In this document: positions 21,575-33,600 of the stretch, piece by piece
Layout of the letters: each line of letters opens with the position of its first letter
Position numbering within the stretch: position 1 is the stretch's first letter
From: Thinopyrum elongatum
Lineage: Eukaryota; Streptophyta; Magnoliopsida; Poales; Poaceae
Direction: 5' to 3'
Length of the DNA: 64,000 bases
Assembly: GCA_011799875.1 (NCBI GenBank)
Contig: CM022297.1
Span: 543,177,970 to 543,241,969, forward strand
The notes under the pieces: model-generated
Told to the model about the DNA's origin: nothing
The model's database searches: none
What the model saw: only the letters and a program-made list of their open reading frames with translations
Position numbers and translations under genes: made by a program

Positions 21575-23905
21575 ACATTTGGTCACATTGGAGAAACCCG
21601 CATGGATAAATTCCATTATGATGGATTTTTGAAGTCCTTTGATTTTGAATCATCTGACACTTGCAACTTTCCTCCGAAAAGTGAAGTGACTGAAATACCG
21701 TTCACAGGCCATAAGGAACGGACAACAAACTTATTGGTGATCATACATTTGATGGGTGTAGTCCGATAAATGTTGTTAGTAGTGGATTTATCTATCTTCA
21801 GAAATGACTCAAGTAGATATGTCGATATTTACTTGATGAGACGTAAGTCTGGATCTTTTGAATTCATTCAAAAGGTTTTCAAAAATGAAGTAGATGGTTA
21901 TTGTAACAAGAAAATTATGTTTCTACAATTCGATTGCAGAAAGGAATATTTGAGTTACAAGTTTAGCGAATGTCTGATGAGTTATGAAAGTAGTTTCATA
22001 ACTTGCACCTCCCGGAACACCATTGCATGTGGAAAATCCGTGAAGATGTAATCAAACCATTTATGACATGGTAAGATCAAAGATGACATATATAAATTTG
22101 CCATTATCCCTTTTAAAGAGTGATGCTTTAGAGACTACGGCTTTTACACTGAAAAGAGCTCCATCAGGTCTGTTGAAATGACGCCATGGTATGGTACGCC
22201 CAACCATGTTATATCTTTTCTTAAACATTTGGAATATGGGGCTTGTGTAAAAGGTTACAAACCTATTCCAAATCAGACAAGTGCTACCTTGTAGGTTATC
22301 CCAAGCAATTGGGTATTCCTCCCTCACTATACCGAGGCAAATAGGTTTGCCACAAAGAACGGTATGCTTTTTGAAGAAAATGGTTCTTTCAAAAAGGTGA
22401 GTGGGAGAATAGTGCAACTCGACGAGGTAAACAGTATCTTCGTCATCAGGTCAAAGGAAAGAGACCTTGGAAGTAATTCCGGAGTTTCCTACTGCGACTG
22501 ATACGGAAGTCTCTACAATAAAATGTATGGACTTCAGTCGAACTTGCAGCTGAACCACGTAGGCAAGGCTCGTGCTAACCTATCAGGTGCGCAACGAGAT
22601 ATTGTTGTTAGACAACAGTATACCTACGATACACAAGGAAGCGTTGATGGGCCCTGACTCCAGAATTGGCTAAATGCCAATACAATCCGAGATAGTTTCC
22701 ATATAAGTGATTCAAGATTAAAACCTTGATACACCTTTCGGAAGACTTAGAGTCTGACGAATATTTATGGAACTATAACTGATACGAATAAAAATGTTTT
22801 ATCCATAAAGCTCGACTTGTTGCAATATACAAGTTCAAGGAGTTGACTACGATGAGGTTGCTTCACCGTAGCGATGCTTAAAGTCGGTTCGGGTTGAACT
22901 AGCATTAATACATATTTCAATCATGAGATATGAAACAAGGATGACGAAAGGATTTCCATCTGATGGAAATGAAACCAAGGACTTGCATGTGTTACAGTCC
23001 AAGGTATTTTGTCAGTCCAAAGGATGCTAGTAAGTATGCAAACTTCATAGTTCCAGCGATGGATAGAAGATAGCAAAATGGAGTTGGAATCTTCGTGTTT
23101 TGATGATATGGTTAAAAGGGTTTTGACTTCATCAATGGGTAACGAAGATGCTTATGATTCAAGAAAGTAAGTGGGAGCATAATAAAATTTCTAAAAAACG
23201 TTGTGTGCTTGACACATTGTTAATTGGAAATAAATTTCTTGACATGAATTAGGACTTCATTTGAAAATAGTTTTTCGATGAAGTGCTTGGGCTAAATAGC
23301 CTTTATATTAGGCATGATGATCTATGGAGATAGATTTACCTAATGGGGCTGAGCAAAGATACATATTGACAAGATGCTAAAACCTTTTAGCATTAAAAAC
23401 GTCAAGGAGTGATTCTTGCCGAAGTCACATGGAAAGAGTTTTTGCAAGACTCGGTGTCCCAAAACACTGATGAGCAAAATACATGATGGAGATTCCACAC
23501 ACTCTTGTGTTTGGATTAATCATGTATTCCATGGTATGAAAAAACAACCAGATATGTCCAATACTCCCAAAGTTGTTGCGAGTATAGATACCAAAGTGAT
23601 CAAAAGTACTGATCATAGGACAACAGTGAAAAAGGGTCATTGAGTACTACAGTAGCACTGATGACATGTTTTCTCGCAAGCAGAGATCATGAAGAGTTCG
23701 TTGTAAAAGGTTACATCGATACAGTCTTCATCCATGCTCCAAGCGATTTTCGATTTAAGTTAAGGGTTTTGTGCAATACACAATATGGTGGCACGGTAGT
23801 TGGAAATTGTTCCAAACAAGTTACTGTGGCGAATTCTATAACAGAGGCGAAGTATGTTGCTGCTTTTAAAAGCGACAAAGAAAATGTTGAATCATATAGT
23901 TCATT
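21575..23905 (+). pseudogene. decayed Copia pol (integrase, RT, RNase H)
   Basis: Broken frames keep the order of Copia pol. At 21575-21710 there is a pre-integrase-like block (H-I-G-E-T-R-M-D-K...D-G-F-L-K-S-F-D-F-E). At 21790-21990 an integrase-core-like block (S-R-Y-V-D-I-Y-L-M-R-R-K-S) follows, and at 22125-22430 the integrase C-terminal part (S-V-E-M-T-P-W and V-S-G-R-I-V-Q-L). At about 22830-22920 there is an RT fragment near V-Q-G-V-D-Y-D-E. At 23690-23900 an RNase H-like block holds S-K-Q-V-T-V-A-N-S-I-T-E-A-K-Y-V-A-A. Several stops and frameshifts separate the blocks, the YVDD active site was not found, and the whole is clearly non-functional. Confidence 0.8.
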
Positions 23906-24217
23906 CATGAACTTAGTATGGTTCCAAGATGGCTTTTGTCAATGGGACACTACTGCAGGTAGTTGCTCCATAACTCAGTCTGAGGAATCCAGGTTCGACC
24001 TGTGATTCACATACATACAAAGCCAAGTCCACACAAAATATGAATTTTGTGAAAGCGTGAAAACGCGAGGATATGCAAAGATACACACGGAGCTGAAGTC
24101 GTCAGATCCGTTGGACATCAGGCTATACCACAAGCGAAGCATATTTACACCGGTGTGCCACAGGTGTAAAGTGCATTAGCATTAACTAGATTATTGACTC
24201 TAGTGCAAGTGGGAGTC

Positions 24218-26306
24218 TGTAGGAGATATGCCCTAGAGGCAATAATAAATGTTATTATTTATCTCCGTGTTCATAATTAGGTTTATGTTCCATGCTATAA
24301 CTGCTGTGGTTCCCGAGCCCGTATATCCATAAAGGCTCTGGGGAAAACCCATGTGCACGTGTGGAATAATAAACGGTAAAATGTATTCCTAGTCATGCCT
24401 CTAAGACTAGCTCAAGTGTTGCATGATGATTATGTTTTCCCAATCATAGGCATGTCTATAACAGCAACTTTGAGGGCACAAATGTTAGAAGAACATTTGT
24501 GTTGAATCGACCCGATTGATGTTATGCTATGAGATACATTCGTCATGAGTTAATGGTTAATAACACAGAGATAGTTTACGTTTGCATGATTCCTCAGACC
24601 ATGAGAGTATCGAGTTTCTTCATGCTTGATTCATGAACTTTGGGGTTTGTTAAACGTCATCCGTAAATGGATGGCTATTACGGCGGCTTACGGGTTCATG
24701 GGAAAGTATGTCAAGTAACTTGATAGCTCAAGATTGGGATTTGCTCCTCCGACGATGGAGAGATATCTCTGGGCCCTCTCGGTGTTACGGTATCCATCAT
24801 CGTCTGGCCAGACACTTTGTGATTTGATCACGGGGATGCCGGAACACGGTAACGAGAAAAGAGAACAATACCGGTAACGAGGTAACTAGCATAGTGGACA
24901 AGTTGTTGATCCACGGGAATGCCAACATGACTCACCTCGGGTATTTGTAACATATCGCGAAGCAACAGGAATAGCACACGACAACTGGAGGTTCACTCGA
25001 ATATTCATTCGTGTGGGTATAGGGGTCAATATGGGTGTCCACGGCTCCGATGTTGATCATTGATCGGAAGGGGTTCCGTGTCATGTCTATACTTCACCGA
25101 ACCTATAGGGTCACACGCTTAAGGGTCATCTATCTGCTGAATACTAGACAGGGAGTCTGAGAGAAAATCACCGAAAAAGTTTCGGACACCGAAAAAGTTT
25201 CGGACAGCGGAAAAGTTCCGCAGAGAGAGGTCACCGGATGAGTTCTGGTGAAACTGAAAAGTTGTTTCAGAGGATACCATAAAGTCAAATTGGTTTCGGC
25301 ACATGCCCGATAATTCTTGGAGGGTGCCAGAATCATTCTGGAAACTTTTGGGAATTTTCTGGAAGAAAAACCAGAAATGTTCCGGAGCTGCCGGAACCAC
25401 TTCAGATGCTTTTCGCAGATGAAAATCACTAATCTGAAATTGTTCCAGAATGCGTTGAAAATTATTTTAGTGGGTACTGGAAATGTTCTAAGCCCACATA
25501 AATATTTTCAGTTCGAACGGACGCTGAAAAATGTCGTCATGAATAGTGAAAGTGCTTTTTGGGAATTTTTATGGAAAGCACCTTTTTGGAAATTCCAAAA
25601 GGGCCTTCTAGAAGGGGAAGGAGGGCATGGCACCTCATGGGGGGGTCCCCCCCCCAAGGGTGGCCGGCCAAGGAGGTGGAGCACCATGGTGCTCCACATG
25701 GCACTCCCATATGGCATATTCCCTTTTGGAAAGGGATATTCCAAGGGCACTTTGGGGTTTTTGTGTGACAATTTTACCCCTTGGCTTGCCTATATATAGG
25801 AGTGATCTTGGCAGCCATTTCCTCATCCCTTGCTCTCATACACATGCCAAGATGTTATCTGGCTTCTCTCTCCCTCCCACGAAAAGAGTTTCGTAGAGCC
25901 GAAAGGCTGTCTGGGTTCCGGCAGGAACTAGTTCTGGACGGCGAAGCCCTGCCGGATAGCTGACACCGTATGTGTGCAACTCTGTAGAGAGGTCGTAGTT
26001 TCGATCTTAGTGCCCGACGGGCTGTTTGAGAGTGCCTCCCGAAGGGCTGTCCGCGACATCGTCCGGGGGACTGTTCGACCGCCTCCCGGAGGGCTGTCCG
26101 AAGGGAAGACGAGGGTATACATCCTCGCGGTTGGGAGGTTGTAAATCCTAGCTGCGGGGATCTGCACCGCCGATCGTCATCGACTTTACTTCCGCTGCGC
26201 TACGAGTCGGTAACGAAAATGATCAAACCTTGTATGCAGTCTCCATAGTGGTCCTGGGCTGGTGCGTAGGCCGGAAAATTTTCGTTTTCTGCTGCGTTAC
26301 CCTACA
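24218..26306 (+). repeat. 3' LTR
   Basis: Near-identical copy of the 5' LTR. Differences I noticed: 5' CTATGCCAGC against 3' CTATAACAGC (two changes), CGTCAGG against CGTCTGG, and ACATGTC against ACATGAC. It would supply the polyadenylation site. Confidence 0.95.
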
Positions 26307-26559
26307 AGCGGTGGCCGGCGACTCCTGTATTCCGTGTGAGCCCGGCGTCTCCGATCTGATCTTGCAGCGGTCGTGGGAGCTGTAGATGGCCGGGTGGTTA
26401 GAATGAGGCACTGTAATCGTGGGATTTAGGGAGGGCTGGGCCGCGTGAGTTATGTGAGATTTCAATAATATCACAATGATATCCAAAAAATTCTAGAAAA
26501 TCTTGTCCTTATTTTTTAAGTATTAAAAATGATTTTTACGTGTCGCATATGCCCGAAAA

Positions 26560-28745
26560 ATGCCATACGTGACAAAACTTGCAAAAAATGTTGAAAATGG
26601 TCCACACTTGACGTATACATCTACTAATGATCGAAAAAAATCCCGCATGTGACGAAACTTTCAAAATTTGTTGAAGATGGTTCAAACTTGGCAAGTAGCC
26701 CTAACATGGCCATGACTTGTCACCCTGAAATATTGGGTTGGTTTCATACAGGTGAGCAACCCAGCTAGTGCTCTCGGGGTGGTGACAGGCTATCCCCGAA
26801 ATGCGCGTCTCAGAGATCCTAGTTGCGTATACATGCACTAATGATCCCAATTTTGCTGCATGGCATCCCATGACCACATAGAGCATGCATGCATAATGCT
26901 TTTCATGTTGGGCAAAATTTGGAATGTTTTCCCATCTACAGAACGAAAATGACCAGTAAACGGCTCTCGGGAGGTCTACCCCCCCATACACACACATACA
27001 CAGACATACATCCAAAGGGGTAGCACATGATCCCTTCCACTATGTTTTTCTTAGGGTGGACCTAGTTGACACACCGGAAGTAGCCCTAACATGGCCATGA
27101 CTTGTCACCCTGAAATGTTGGGTTGGTTTCATACAGGTGAGCAACTCAGCTAGTGCTCTCGGGGTGGTGACAGGCTATCCCCGAAATACGCGTCTCAGAG
27201 ATCCTACATGCGTATACATCCACTAATGATCCCAATTTTGCTCCTTCGCATCCCATGACCACATAGAGCATGCATGCATAATGCTTTTCATGTTGGGCAA
27301 AATTTGGAATGTTTTCCCATCTACGGAACAAAAATGACCAGTAAATAGCTCTCGGGAGGTATCCCCCCCCCCCCCCCCCCATACACACACAGACATACAT
27401 CCAAAGGGGTAGCACATGATCCCTTCCACTATGTTTGTCTTAGGGTGGACCTAGTTGACACACCGGAAGTAGCCCTAACATGGCCATGACTAGTCACCCT
27501 GAAATGTTGGGCTGGTTTCATACAGGTGAGCAACCCAGCTAGTGCTTTCGTGGCCGTGACAGGCTATCCCGGAAATGCGCGTCTCAGAGATACTACTTGC
27601 GTATACATCCACTAACGATCCCAATTTTTCTGCATCGCATCCCATGACCACATTCAGCATGCATGCATAATGCTTTTCATGTTGGGCAAAATCTGGAATG
27701 TTTTCCCATCTACGGAACGAAAATGACCAGTAAACGGCTCTCGGGAGGTCTACCCCCCCCCCCCCCATACACACACACAGACATCCATCCAAAGGGGTAG
27801 CACATGATCCCTTCCACTATGTTTGTCTTAGGGTGGACCTAGTTGACACACTGGACGTAGGTGGAGCATTGGTCTACAGTGGATTCCCTCCCGTAGCATC
27901 GATCCGGTCCATCCGCTGGCTCGGCCGACAAACTTCGTGCCACATTGTCCACTTTCTTAAGCAACCACATCATTAAGGGTGTGGAATGCACACAAGTTAT
28001 TTCCATGGCCTCCCACGACCAAATCAAGCAGGCATGCACACTGGTTTTCAGTCAGGACTACTTAACCCTTTGTATGGATTTTTTCGGTAAAAAATGACCG
28101 AAAAATGCCGTGTGAGACGAACCTTTCAAAATTTGTTGAAGATGGTTCAAACTTGGCAAGTAGCCCTAACATGGCCATGACTTGTCACCCTGAAATATTG
28201 GGTTGGTTTCATACAGGTGAGCAACCCAGCTAGTGCTTTCGGGGTGGTGACAGGATATCCCCGAAATGCACATCTCAGAGATCCTACCTGCGTATACATC
28301 TACTAATGATCCCAAATTTTCTGCATGGCATCCCATGACCACATAGAGCATGCATGCATAATGCTTTTCATTTTGGGCAAAAATTCAAATGTTTTCCCAT
28401 CTACGGACCGAAAATGACCAGTAAACGGCTCACGGGAGGTCTCCCCCCCACCCACACACACAAACATCCATCCAAAGGGGTAGCACATGATCCCTTCCAC
28501 TATGTTTGTCTTAGGGTGGACCTAGTTCACACACCGGACGTAGGTCGAGCTTTGGTCTACAGTGGATTCCCTCCCCCGTAGCATCTATCCGGTCCATCCG
28601 CTGGCTCGGCCGACAAACTTCGTGCCACATTATCCACTTAACCCTTTGTATGGATTTTTTTTGGGGGTAAAAAATGACCGAAAAAATGCCGCATGTGATA
28701 AAACTTGCAAAATTTGTTGAAGATGGTTCAAACATGGCGTGTAAC
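26560..28745 (+). repeat. nested tandem array (~387-bp and ~690-bp units)
   Basis: A block starting AGTAGCCCTAACATGGCCAT begins at 26694, 27079, 27468 and 28159. The first three are 385-390 bp apart. After the third and fourth a further 200-300 bp tail follows (GGTCTACAGTGGATTCCCTC, GGCTCGGCCGACAAACTTCG, GAAGATGGTTCAAAC). The end of that tail also precedes the first block. The basic unit thus seems to be about 690 bp (block plus tail), with internal duplication of the block alone. Blocks share a poly-C/(CA)n segment of varying length. No coding is evident; frames in it are repeats of one another. Confidence 0.88.
27363..27380 (+). repeat. poly-C tract within the tandem array
   Basis: Eighteen C in a row, followed by ATACACACACAG. 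The homologous positions in the other array units have 7, 13 and 7 C, so the tract is length-variable. Confidence 0.85.
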
Positions 28746-28749
28746 AACT

Positions 28750-29057
28750 AACAATGGTATGCAACCAATCTGTACCTATCGTTTGGCATGCAACAAACCA
28801 AATAGCCACTAATTGTGCCCAAAAATATCTCGTAATGATCTTTTCCGTGACAAACGGGACAACAAGCGCACGTTAAGTTGGTAGTTGAGATTCTCGTCCT
28901 TTAGGTCTCCTTACCAAGAACCAACTAATCTCCTCACCCCCATTCATCCAGATTTCGCCATCTTCAAAGCTTTCTGCATCGCCGCCCCTCTCTCTTACCC
29001 GCGCTTCTTCGGCGATCTTCCGAGGCATTGTTTCGGGCCGCTCTGCTTCGACCGACA
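28750..29057. other. upstream region and likely 5' leader of the B3-like gene
   Basis: No separate gene is seen. The part from about 28890 is pyrimidine-rich (CATCCAGATTTCGCC, CCCCTCTCTCTTACCC), as in a grass 5' leader before the ATG at 29058. Confidence 0.45.
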
Positions 29058-30585
29058 ATGGCCACAGAGATGAACACGGTAGGTGTTTCAAGTTCAGAAT
29101 TAGTCAGATCTGATTTCAATAAGCCCATATCTGTTTGATAGTTGTGATGATGTGCTCGTTGTCGAATCGTAGTGTGACATCTGTTTCGACACCAAGGGTT
29201 TGTGCACCGGTGACAATAATCCGATGAATTCTTTTGCTGTCACCCTGCACAATGGATTTGCGAACAGGACAGTAAGTTCCATTCTCAAATTTTCATATAA
29301 GCTTTAATGAGAAATTTACTACTCCCTCTGCCCAAAAGTTGTTGTCTTAGAATTGTATATATACGAACGTACGCACTCACGTTTTAACATCCGTGTGTAG
29401 GCAAATCTTAGACAACAATTTTGCGACGGAGGTAGTACTATTTTTCTTGTCAGTTGCTTGCATGTACATTAGTTAATTCATCAAATGGTTTTGTACATGC
29501 ATGTAAATTAAAAACTTGTAGGGGCTTTTATGATATTTCTGTTCTCAACTATAGTAAACTACTCTTGTATCTTTTTATTCGTGGCATAATTCCATATTTT
29601 GATTGGTCCAGCCCCTTGTATTACTACATAGATTATATGTATTGACTCTTGTAAATATGCTACTCAGGTTATCCCCTGCTACAGCAGATACAATTTCACG
29701 AACAAATTCGGAATTCCCATGGGCCACAATGGGAATTTTCATGCAAGGTTCGCTACCACAGAGGGGTTTGAATTCCCATGTGACATTAACAACGAAAATG
29801 GGTTGACAATTATTTCTGGAAATTCTTGGAAGGAATTTGTTAGAGTGTACACACTTTGTGTGGGCCAGGAAATTTCGTTCAATTTGGTCAACTCTCATCT
29901 ACCAACTAGCCTTGTCACTACTGAAAATCTGCCTATCATTCATCAAAGTAAGACAAATTATTGTTCCTTCAAGTTCACTTTGTACTATTACTGTTTCATA
30001 CACCATAGGTTCTAAATTTAATTGTGTGTGATATAATATTGTAGCATACTACCAATTGTCCAATGAGAAAAGATATATTATTAACAATATCGCTGTCACT
30101 GAGGGAACACATTTCAATTGGAGAATGATGGACCTTGTCATTCGCCAAGTGATGAACTTTGACATGTTAGTCGAGCATCATGATGCTAGAAACTACGACG
30201 AAAGAAGAGTGTATGGATTTCTCCATACCTTGACATGGTCAAATTCAACAAGAACTTTGGGGTAACCATATTCTTCTTCCTTTACTTTGTTTCAATTCAG
30301 TACATTGTACTGTAGTACAATAATTTACAAATTTGGTAACATAACAAACATGTTGTTCAAACAGAAACTGCCTCAGCGTGTTGTGCCCCAAGACATGGCA
30401 GAATATGGTGCCATAACCATTGTTTGTCATCCAAATACTAGGCTGTCCAGCACATACACCATCTCTGATATTGATGGACATGACTGCGCCAACAAATGGA
30501 ACGAGTTCATGATGAAGAAAAAAATCTTGGTGATAGGACAAAAGGTGATGATGTTGCTATACCTGGGAAATCATGGGATTTATCT
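29058..30585 (+). pseudogene. B3-domain-like gene truncated by a CACTA element
   Basis: Predicted exons: 29058-29078, 29172-29270, 29668-29947, 30045-30261 and 30364-30585. The first three join in frame (N-terminal M-A-T-E-M-N-T, then C-D-I-C-F-D), and 29947/30045 also fit. The middle encodes a stretch typical of a B3 DNA-binding fold: V-I-P-C-Y-S-R-Y near its start and I-S-G-N-S-W-K-E-F-V...V-G-Q-E-I-S-F-N-L near its end. The second half (V-V-P-Q-D...D-I-D-G-H-D-C-A-N-K-W) resembles a second B3-like module. The last exon is open only in a frame one base off the preceding donor. Its coding ends at I-Y-L, where CACTACTAGGGAAAA begins. B3 proteins are nuclear transcription factors; this copy has lost its 3' end and is probably dead. 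The B3 call rests on pattern only. Confidence 0.6.
29322..29435. mobile_element. Stowaway MITE in an intron
   Basis: The ends CTCCCTCTGCCC and (inverted) CTACCTCCGTCGC flank a 114-bp AT-rich core, with TA on each side (29320-29321, 29436-29437). It lies in the second intron of the B3-like gene. Confidence 0.85.
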
Positions 30586-31210
30586 CACTACTAGGGAAAA
30601 CCTTATACACAGAAGCTTACCAGTAGCGCTTTTTGAAAGCAAGCGCTGCTGCTAATTAGTAGTAGCACTTGCACAGAAAGAGCGCTGCTACTATGCACAT
30701 AGCAGTAGCGCGGTAGTTAGAAAACACGTTACTACTATAATTGCCACACCGTTGCCGGCAGGCTAGGTATACTAGTAGCGCCCTTACGTAAAACGCGCTA
30801 CTGCTATTGTACTTAGCAATAGTGCTTTCCTCCAACCAGCGCTACTGCTATATTCAGTCCCCTCCTACGACCCAAGTTTAGTCCCACCTCGCTCCGCGAA
30901 CAGAATGTTTACCACCTTAAATATGGTGCTTCTCAAAGTATCACAACCACTTGGTCTTCATTGTACTCTATGTGTAGGATCTGTGGCAATATGAATCTTT
31001 GCCGGTTTAGATTCTACACAAAAAGATCATTGATGACCAATGCTTTTTTTGATGCTTTTTTTACATGCTTAGCCTTAGTAGTAGCGCTGGTTCTCTAAAA
31101 TCGCTACTGTTATTGATCATAGCAGTAGCGCTGGTTCCCTTAACGCGCTACTGCTATGGAGCTTAGCAGTAGCGGTTGTTCCCAACCAGCGCTACTACTA
31201 CGGGCACCAT
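30586..31210 (+). mobile_element. CACTA transposon terminus with subterminal repeats
   Basis: CACTACTAGGGAAAA at 30586 is the diagnostic terminus of En/Spm (CACTA) elements of grasses. Inwards there are many copies, in both orientations, of an AGTAGCGC / GCGCTACTGCTA word, the usual subterminal transposase-binding repeats. I found no opposite terminus (TTTTCCCTAGTAGTG) in the window, so the element is truncated, nested, or longer than what I can trace. Confidence 0.8.
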
Positions 31211-31830
31211 ATCCACACCCTGCATCCTCACTCTCCCCTCACACTCTCACTCGCTCTCTCTCTGCCGCGCGCCGTCGCCGCCATCGCCCGCCGTCGCCCG
31301 CCGTCGCCCGCCGTTGCCCACCGTCGCCGCCATCGCCCACCGTCGCCGCCGTCGCCCCCAAGGTATCTGCCTCCCTCCCTCCCTCCTCCTCTTGCCGCCC
31401 TCCTCTCTCCTCCCTCCGGCGGCCTTCCTCTCTCCTCCCTCCTCCCGCCGGCGCCCGATGCTCTCCTCCCACCTCCTCCGACCGCCTTGCTCCCTGCTCC
31501 CTGCTCCCACTGCCATCCTCTCTCCTCCCTCCCCCAGCCGCCCAAAGCCCTTACTCCTCCCTCCTCCTCCTCCTCCTCCTCCTCCTCCCACCTCTCTCTG
31601 TATAAAAATTTAGGTATAGAATTTTTTAGTAAATGTAGGTTTTTTGAATAGAATTGAAAAAATAAGTAAATGTAGGTCTTTTTAATAGAATAGGAAAGTT
31701 TTAGTAAATTTTCTTCTTTTGAATATAATAGAAAATTAGTAAATGTAGAATAGAACAGAAAATTAGAAAAATTTCAGTAAATGTAAGTCTTTTGAATAGA
31801 ATACAATAGATTTTTTTTATTCGTTCGATG
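31211..31830 (+). mobile_element. probable CACTA interior: GC-rich leader and AT-rich repeats
   Basis: After the subterminal repeats comes a (CGTCGCC/CATCGCC)n and (CCTCCT)n stretch to about 31600. Then AGTAAATGTAGGTCTTTTGAATAGAA-like words repeat loosely to about 31830. Both are commonly seen just inside Triticeae CACTA ends, so I assign them to the same element. The Ser/Pro-rich frames here are low-complexity artefacts. Confidence 0.5.
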
Positions 31831-32324
31831 TCGGTCTTTTGAACCTATTATCTTTAAGTATTATAGGAATCAAATAAAATATGAAAATGCCCATGTTGAT
31901 GATTAGAACTAGGTTTTACAAATTTTTAGGGTTAGACCTTGGTTTAGGCAAATGGATGGATAGATGGGCAGTACAAATTATTAGGTTAGAACTATGTTTT
32001 ACAAATTTTGTTTTTGTGTTAGACATAGGGTTTCAAACTCTAAGTTATGTGAAATTAGGGCATTTTTCTATGATTCAAGAAGTAGACAGTAGTTAAAAAC
32101 CAGGGCATTTTTCTAGGGTTTATGATGATATAGATAGATGGATGGATGGACAGATGTTAGGGCTAGAACTAGGGTATTTTTAGTAAATGTATAGGTCTTT
32201 TCAATTTTTAGGGTTAGAACTAAGATGAGGATAATAATGTTTTTGTTTATAGATATATTTTTTAAAACATTAATACAATATAAAAACAAGTCCTGCAATT
32301 TAAAAAAATGTGGGTTGCATACTA

Positions 32325-32577
32325 CTCCCTCCAATCCTAAATATAAGGTGTATTGATTTTTTTTTAAAATCAAACCTTTTGAGGTTTGACCAAGATTAAA
32401 GGAAATTATATCAGGATAACCAAATAAACAAAATATGAAAATAGATCTCATGATGGACTTTACGATACAGATTACGCTATCTAGGCATAGATATTTTGTT
32501 CTATAAACTTAGTCAAATATAGAGAGGTTTGACTTTTTTTTAAAATTAATACACCTTATATTTTGGATCGGAGGGAG
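32325..32577. mobile_element. Stowaway MITE
   Basis: The termini CTCCCTCCAATCCTAAATAT and (inverted) CTCCCTCCGATCCAAAATAT are followed by matching AAGGTGTATT on both arms, and TA lies on each side. The element is 253 bp and non-coding. Confidence 0.9.
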
Positions 32578-32901
32578 TAATTGCTACCTCTGCAATACTT
32601 TTATTCTGCATCCCTATGTCCCCAATAATTTTTTGCATTGAATCTATTAGAATGTATGTGACCTTTTTGTTTTACCAAAATGAGTTCATTAATTTTAAGA
32701 CGACATTGCACATGTATAAATACTAGTAGAATAGATCCAGATTATATTTGTTTGATTCAAACAATTAACTCTCTGCTAACTAAAAGCACATTCCACCATT
32801 TTTCTATTCACAAAATAAGATGTAGATGCCACAAAAGAAAAAGCTAGGAGACACAATGAGCAGGAGAGGTATACGAGAAAAGAACTAAATCTTTGCAAAT
32901 A

Positions 32902-32983
32902 CTCCCCCGTCCCACAATATAAGATGTTGTTGCAACCTATGTTAGCTTGCAAAAATGTATTATATTGTATAGGACGGAGGGAG
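32902..32983. mobile_element. short Stowaway MITE
   Basis: CTCCCCCGTCC and (inverted) CTCCCTCCGTCC ends, TA on each side, 82 bp in all. Confidence 0.85.
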
Positions 32984-33009
32984 TAGAAGATATTAATTTT
33001 TGCTCTCAA

Positions 33010-33600
33010 GCTCACGTTCTAAAATCAAAAAACTAATTGTCATGTTTTTTTATGAATCTGACTGCCTTTTACCTCTAGCAATAACCAGTTCAATTCACAT
33101 GAGCTACCCAGCCCAACCGGTATATCTCTAGCAACTCACGTAGATAGTCACGTGAAACCCTATTTGGCGCATGTAGCTCTGGTTACAGCTCTTTTCGTAG
33201 ATAGCGCACACCCATGTAAACGTGCCTGTGGTCAGCAGGCCGGCCCATGTATGAGCTCCTAGTTCCAGTTTTGTGAAGCTTCTAGAGTCTTGCAACCAGT
33301 TTTTGTTTGTTTTATTGTTTTCTCTTATTCGCTTTTTTATTTTGTATTTTTAATTAATTTTAAATTTCATGAATTTTGTGTTTCAATTTCGTGATTTTTT
33401 TAAACGATTTGTTTTCAAATTCTTAAACTTTTTCAAATACGTTAACTTTTAAAAAAATGCATCATTTGTTTTCCAAATTCACGAACTATTTTTAAAATGC
33501 ACGAACTTTTTCGAAAATTCGCAACATTTCTCAACCACAACTTTTAAAACAATTCATGAACTTTTTTCCAAACCCATGAACTTTATTCAAATGCTCGAAC
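33010..33600. repeat. AT-rich stretch with quasi-periodic repeat from ~33300
   Basis: No gene is seen. From about 33360 the words TTCATGAATTTT, TTTTCAAA and CACGAACTTTTT recur roughly every 25-30 bases, like the repeats at 38.9-41.3 and 53.4 kb. Confidence 0.5.

Larger units (their letters stand above)
16818..26306 (+). mobile_element. complete Copia-type LTR retrotransposon (BARE/Angela-like)
   Basis: Two direct LTRs of 2089 bp each (16818-18906 and 24218-26306) begin TGTAGGAGATATGCCC and end CCCTACA. The 5-bp target duplication AGCGG is intact on both sides (16813-16817 and 26307-26311). A primer-binding site resembling the initiator-Met type (TGGCATCATGAGCC) starts at 18908, and a polypurine tract (AAGTGGGAG) ends at 24215. 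By eye I found four differences between the LTRs, so the insertion is recent. The internal region (18907-24217) should encode gag-pol but holds only decayed fragments. The LTR start resembles the Triticeae BARE/Angela/WIS group, but family assignment needs a database comparison. It inserted 470 bp upstream of the peptidase pseudogene's ATG. Confidence 0.95.

Noticed and set aside
28873..29091. Minus-strand frame over the B3-like gene's first exon
   Set aside because: It is antisense to a leader and spliced exon with better support, and its translation matches nothing I know.
31156..31613. Ser/Pro-rich and Gly/Arg-rich frames on both strands
   Set aside because: They come from (CGTCGCC)n and (CCTCCT)n low-complexity DNA in the CACTA leader.
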